Assembly: GCF_037080055.1 (NCBI RefSeq) | Contig: NZ_JBAOJI010000003.1 | Span: 310,001-374,000, forward strand | Direction: 5' to 3' | Length of the DNA stretch: 64,000 bases | Source: Halovenus sp037080055 | Lineage (GTDB): Archaea; Halobacteriota; Halobacteria; Halobacteriales; Haloarculaceae | In this document: piece by piece, positions 60,784 through 64,000 of the stretch | How the letters are laid out: the number at the start of each line of letters is the position of its first letter | How positions within the stretch are numbered: position 1 is the stretch's first letter | Program-made: the position numbers and the translations under genes | Notes under the pieces: model-generated | What the model was told of the DNA's origin: nothing | The model's database searches: none | Seen by the model: the letters and a program-made list of their open reading frames with translations, nothing else

Positions 60784-61779
60784 ATGAACGAGGCGGCCAG
60801 CAGACGGCGATTCGCCCGCGCGGCGTGGGTGAACGTTCTCGGGAACACCGCCAAGATCATCGCCGAGGGCGCAGTCGGACTGCTGTTCGGCAGTGTTGCC
60901 CTGCTCGCCGACGCCGCTCACTCTGTCGCCGATCTGGTCGCCAGTTTCGTCGTCCTGCTGTGGGGCGGAAGTCGCTTCGACGCCGCCGACAGCGACCACC
61001 CCCACGGCCACGCTCGCATCGAACCGCTCACCGCACTCTTTGTCGGCGCGGTGATCGTTCTGCTCGGTGGCAATTTACTCTACGAGTCGGTGCTCGGATT
61101 GATTGAGGGCGCGCCCATCGAGTTCAGCCTGCTCATGGTCGCTGCACTGGTCTTTGCGATGGCTGATATGTACCTGGTCTACTGGTACACTGCGCGAATG
61201 AACGTCGGCCTCGATTCGACGGCACTCGACGCGCTCGCGCTGGACTGTCTCAACGACCTCTACACCTCCGTCGCCGCGCTGGTCGGCATCGTCGGCATCG
61301 CGCTGGGCTATCCGATTCTCGATTCGGTCGCCGGAGCCGTGGTCAGTCTGCTCGTGATCTATCAGGGAGTCTCTATCGCCCGAGAAAACCTGACCTACCT
61401 GTCGGGCAAGGCAGCCCCGAAAGACCGCAAGGACGACGTGCAGTCGACGCTGCTCGATCACGACGAAGTCCACGGCGTCCACGACCTGGCTGTCTTCTGG
61501 GACGGCTCTGTGCTGGAAGTCGAGGCACATGTCGAAGTCGACGGCAACCTCACACTCCGGCAGGCTCACGACCTCGAAACGGAACTAGTCACGAGTGTAC
61601 AGGATCTCGAAGACGTTCGAGATGTCCACATCCACCTCGATCCCTCGGGTGTGGGCGAGTGGAAAGACACCCAGGAGTCACTCACAGAGCCAGTCATCAC
61701 CGAGACGACGGCCGGCGAATTCGAGATCGGCAGCCGTCCACCGGGACCGGCACAGTCGAGAGACGACCGCGATTCCTGA
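60784..61779 (+). CDS. Cation diffusion facilitator (CDF) family metal exporter
   Basis: The 331-residue protein has six membrane helices with the CDF metal sites DAAHSVADL and the conserved HPHGHARIEPL segment, then ALDALALDCLNDLYTS in helix 5 with matching Asp. The C-terminal cytoplasmic domain (residues 215-300) has HDEVHGVHDLAVFWDGSVLEVEAHVEVDG and VRDVHIHLDPSG. It exports Zn, Mn, Fe or Co from the cell. The metal is not told by sequence. A palindrome precedes the ATG. Confidence 0.94.
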   Translation: MNEAASRRRFARAAWVNVLGNTAKIIAEGAVGLLFGSVALLADAAHSVADLVASFVVLLWGGSRFDAADSDHPHGHARIEPLTALFVGAVIVLLGGNLLYESVLGLIEGAPIEFSLLMVAALVFAMADMYLVYWYTARMNVGLDSTALDALALDCLNDLYTSVAALVGIVGIALGYPILDSVAGAVVSLLVIYQGVSIARENLTYLSGKAAPKDRKDDVQSTLLDHDEVHGVHDLAVFWDGSVLEVEAHVEVDGNLTLRQAHDLETELVTSVQDLEDVRDVHIHLDPSGVGEWKDTQESLTEPVITETTAGEFEIGSRPPGPAQSRDDRDS

Positions 61780-61786
61780 CGCCTGG

Positions 61787-62170
61787 TCAGTGTTCGACGA
61801 ATTCGATCAGGACGCCGCCGGTCGATCCGGGATGGAGAAAGGCCACATCGTGGCCCCACGCACCGGCCCGGGGCTGTTCGTCGATCAGATCGATATCGAG
61901 TTCGCGAGCCGTCTCCAGACTCGCCTCGATATCATCCGTCTCGATGGCGAGGTGGTGAATCCCGGGCCCATTCCGGTCGAGATAGGACGCAATCGCGCCG
62001 TCTTCGAGCGGTTCGATCACCTCGAAATAGCAGTTCCCGAGGTCGAGGAAGTGGATCTCCATGCCGTCGAACGTCTCCTCGTGAGCGACCGAGCAATCGA
62101 ACAGTGCTGTGTACCGTTCGACCATCGATTCAGCATTGTCGGTGGCGATGCCGGCGTGATCGACTCTCAC
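61787..62170 (-). CDS. mce: Methylmalonyl-CoA epimerase
   Basis: The 127-residue VOC-fold protein has metal-ligand His/Glu pairs in MRVDHAGIATDN, NGPGIHHLAIETDDIE and the final VLIEFVEH. It converts (S)- to (R)-methylmalonyl-CoA. Its start overlaps the mutase stop by 4 bases (ATGA), confirming the operon. It is the second gene of the pair. Confidence 0.94.
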   Translation of the reverse strand: MRVDHAGIATDNAESMVERYTALFDCSVAHEETFDGMEIHFLDLGNCYFEVIEPLEDGAIASYLDRNGPGIHHLAIETDDIEASLETARELDIDLIDEQPRAGAWGHDVAFLHPGSTGGVLIEFVEH

Positions 62171-63849
62171 ATCGCCCCACCCTGTTTGTACTCGCCGAAG
62201 ACGTTGCGCATCGCATCACAGATCTCGCCGGTCGTCGCGTAGGCTTTCACTGCGTCGATGATGTACGGCATGAGGTTTTCGTCGTTACGGGCGGCCTCTT
62301 CGAGGTCCGCCAGTCGCTCGTCGACGAGTCCGTCGTCACGTTCCTCACGGAGACTCTCGAGGTCGTCTTTCTGTCGCTCTTGCTGTTCTTTCGAGACCTC
62401 CTCGATATCCACTTCCTCCTCTTCGTCGACGGTAAACTCGTTGACGCCGACGATGATCCGGTCGCCGTCTTCGATCTCCTGCTGACGCTCGAAGGCGGTA
62501 TCTTGGATCTGTCGCTGCACCCAGCCGTTGTCGATTGCCTTCGTCATTCCGCCGCGGTCGTCGATTTCGCCGATGATCTCGAACGCCTCGGCTTCGAGTT
62601 CGTCGGTCAGCGACTCGACGTAGTAGCTTCCCGCGAGTGGGTCGATGGTGTCTGCCGCGCCGGATTCGTGGGCGAGAATCTGCTGGGTCCGGAGTGCGGT
62701 CCGCACGGACTGCTCGGTCGGCAGCGAGAGCGCCTCGTCTTTGCCGTTGGTGTGGAGACTCTGCGTGCCGCCGAGGACGGCCGCCAGCGCCTGGTAGGCG
62801 ACCCGGACGACGTTGTTCTCGACCTGCTGGGCGGTCAGCGTCGACCCAGCGGTCTGAGTGTGGAATTTCAGCTGTTTCGAAGCCGGATCTTCCGAATCGA
62901 ATCGCTCGTCCATGATCCGGGCCCACATCCGGCGGGCGGCCCGGAACTTCGCCGCTTCCTCGAGGATGTTGTTGTGTGCCGCGAAGAAGAAGGAAAGTTG
63001 CGGGGCGAACTCGTCGACATCCAGTCCGGCGTCGAGCGCGGCCTGGACGTAGTCGATACCGTCGGCGAGGGTAAAGGCCAGTTCCTGGGCGGCGGTCGCA
63101 CCGGCTTCGCGGATATGATAGCCCGAAATCGAGATGGTGTTGAAATTCGGCGTCTCCTCGGCACAGAACTCGAAGATATCAGTGATGATTCGCATCGACG
63201 GCTCGGGCGGGTAGATGTAGGTGTTCCGGGCGATATACTCCTTGAGAACGTCGTTTTGAATCGTCCCCCGAAGCTCCGACCGGTCGACGCCCTGCTGGTC
63301 GCCGACGGCGATGTACATGGCAAGCAGGACCGAGGCGGGTGCGTTGATCGTCATGCTGGTCGAGACTTCGTCCAGCGGGATCCCCTCGAACACACGCTCC
63401 ATATCTCGGAGTGAGTCGATTGCGACGCCGGATTTGCCTACCTCCCCGGCAGCCATCGCGTCGTCGGAGTCGTAGCCCATCTGCGTCGGCAGATCGAAGG
63501 CCATCGAGAGGCCGGTCTGGCCCTCGTCGAGCAGGTAGTTGAACCGCTCGTTCGTCTCGGCGGCCGTTCCCATTCCCGCATACTGGCGCATCGTCCAGAG
63601 CCGACCCCGGTGTCCAGTCGGATAGACGCCGCGAGTGTACGGCTCTTCGCCTGGGAAGCCGAGGTCTTCGGTGTAATCGAGGTCCTCGACATCGTTTGGC
63701 GTGTAGAGTCGTTTGACCGGTCGGCCGCCCGTGTCGGTCTCGAACTCCTCTTTTCGTTCCCCGAACCGTTCGAGTGTCGGATCGAGTTCGTCGGCCTCCC
63801 ACTCCGATTTGGCCGACCGGATCTCTTCGAGTTCCTCGGGATCGAACAT
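62167..63849 (-). CDS. mcmA1: Methylmalonyl-CoA mutase large (catalytic) subunit
   Basis: The 560-residue subunit has the mutase N-terminal domain: LDPTLERFGERKEEF, RGVYPTGHRGRLWTMRQYAG, GLSMAFDLPTQMGYDSD, EPSMRIITDIFEF with the Arg that contacts the carboxylate, and SISGYHIREAGATAAQELAF. A long acidic linker (GVNEFTVDEEEEVDIEEV) lies near the end. The B12-binding part is a separate gene, as usual in archaea, not seen here. TGH replaces the usual TMY motif after YP, an oddity noted in the findings. Two ORF-neighbouring bases overlap with mce. Confidence 0.92.
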   Translation of the reverse strand: MFDPEELEEIRSAKSEWEADELDPTLERFGERKEEFETDTGGRPVKRLYTPNDVEDLDYTEDLGFPGEEPYTRGVYPTGHRGRLWTMRQYAGMGTAAETNERFNYLLDEGQTGLSMAFDLPTQMGYDSDDAMAAGEVGKSGVAIDSLRDMERVFEGIPLDEVSTSMTINAPASVLLAMYIAVGDQQGVDRSELRGTIQNDVLKEYIARNTYIYPPEPSMRIITDIFEFCAEETPNFNTISISGYHIREAGATAAQELAFTLADGIDYVQAALDAGLDVDEFAPQLSFFFAAHNNILEEAAKFRAARRMWARIMDERFDSEDPASKQLKFHTQTAGSTLTAQQVENNVVRVAYQALAAVLGGTQSLHTNGKDEALSLPTEQSVRTALRTQQILAHESGAADTIDPLAGSYYVESLTDELEAEAFEIIGEIDDRGGMTKAIDNGWVQRQIQDTAFERQQEIEDGDRIIVGVNEFTVDEEEEVDIEEVSKEQQERQKDDLESLREERDDGLVDERLADLEEAARNDENLMPYIIDAVKAYATTGEICDAMRNVFGEYKQGGAM

Positions 63850-64000
63850 ACCTCGACTGTACAGTTCCGCGACCTTAACCCTTCATAGTAGTTGCAGTGA
63901 TCCCGCAACGGCGAAAGGATAACCAGCAGAAACCACGGAACAGATAGACGAATGATTTACGCTCGGTGATCCAGAGACCAATGTTAAAACAGATCACGCG

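Noticed and set aside
1..64000. tRNA, rRNA, CRISPR, insertion sequence or prophage
   Set aside because: Intergenic stretches were read for cloverleaf-like ends, repeated spacers and transposase motifs; none was found. Absence of short RNAs cannot be proved by eye.

Overview
The window is chromosomal DNA from a halophilic euryarchaeon (class Halobacteria). Evidence: very acidic proteins, Tat-type lipoprotein signals (RR motif followed by a lipobox), HalX and HTH-10 regulators, archaeal TATA elements with very short leaders, a retinal proton pump, archaeal-type SBDS and Dph6-like proteins, and a split methylmalonyl-CoA mutase. The rhodopsin most resembles the Haloquadratum/Haloarcula type, but genus cannot be fixed from sequence reading alone. 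No rRNA, tRNA, CRISPR array, insertion sequence or phage genes were seen. This looks like stable core chromosome with one small decayed locus.

Layout. 1-12.7 kb: partial rhomboid protease, BolA, an acidic coiled-coil membrane protein, NikR, small membrane and HTH proteins, a HalX response regulator, a class I aminotransferase, an M50-like metalloprotease, a phosphoesterase, a Tat lipoprotein, and a translation-linked run (Dph6-like ligase, SBDS, HflX). 12.7-18.3 kb: MBL hydrolase; acyl-CoA dehydrogenase / Asp-nucleophile hydrolase / Lrp-type regulator unit; hotdog thioesterase; a divergent HisG-like protein. 18.7-23.7 kb: sodium:solute symporter, ZIP metal transporter, agmatinase-family ureohydrolase, AbrB-PhoU regulator. 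23.7-25.7 kb: sucCD. 25.9-34.3 kb: phosphate island with pstS-C-A-B-phoU flanked by two AbrB-PhoU regulators, the left one divergent across a palindrome-bearing intergenic region. 34.3-43.4 kb: MBL-like proteins, class III aminotransferase, Hsp20, zinc-finger protein, two isoaspartate-methyltransferase paralogues, a pilin-like protein, DsbA/FrnE, a PAS histidine kinase, then a decayed locus joining an SRPBCC start to a nitric-oxide-reductase tail. 43.4-50.4 kb: acyl-CoA ligase and a complete Liv-type ABC importer. 50.4-54.4 kb: alpha/beta hydrolase, HTH-10 (Bat-type) regulator, CPxCG microprotein, DUF502 protein and bacteriorhodopsin. 54.6-63.8 kb: zinc-ribbon protein, NAD kinase, 3-hydroxyacyl-CoA dehydrogenase, lipoprotein, old-yellow-enzyme oxidoreductase, glutaredoxin-like protein, CDF exporter, methylmalonyl-CoA epimerase and mutase.

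How they fit. Acyl-CoA dehydrogenase, acyl-CoA ligase, 3-hydroxyacyl-CoA dehydrogenase, thioesterase, methylmalonyl-CoA epimerase/mutase and succinyl-CoA synthetase together describe a route from fatty or branched acids through propionyl/methylmalonyl-CoA to succinate. The Liv importer would feed branched amino or organic acids into it. Phosphate uptake is locally self-regulated. Light-driven proton pumping sits near a plausible HTH-10 activator. Several start-proximal inverted repeats, read directly from the sequence, look like operators: at the CDF exporter, the Liv importer, the acyl-CoA dehydrogenase, the symporter, the pst divergent region and the rhodopsin gene.

I found no clear multi-gene defence or wholly new system. 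The best leads are the AbrB-PhoU/pst arrangement with an enlarged PstA, the perfect 15-bp palindrome at the CDF start, the divergent HisG-like protein, the symporter/ZIP/ureohydrolase neighbourhood, and the rhodopsin control region.
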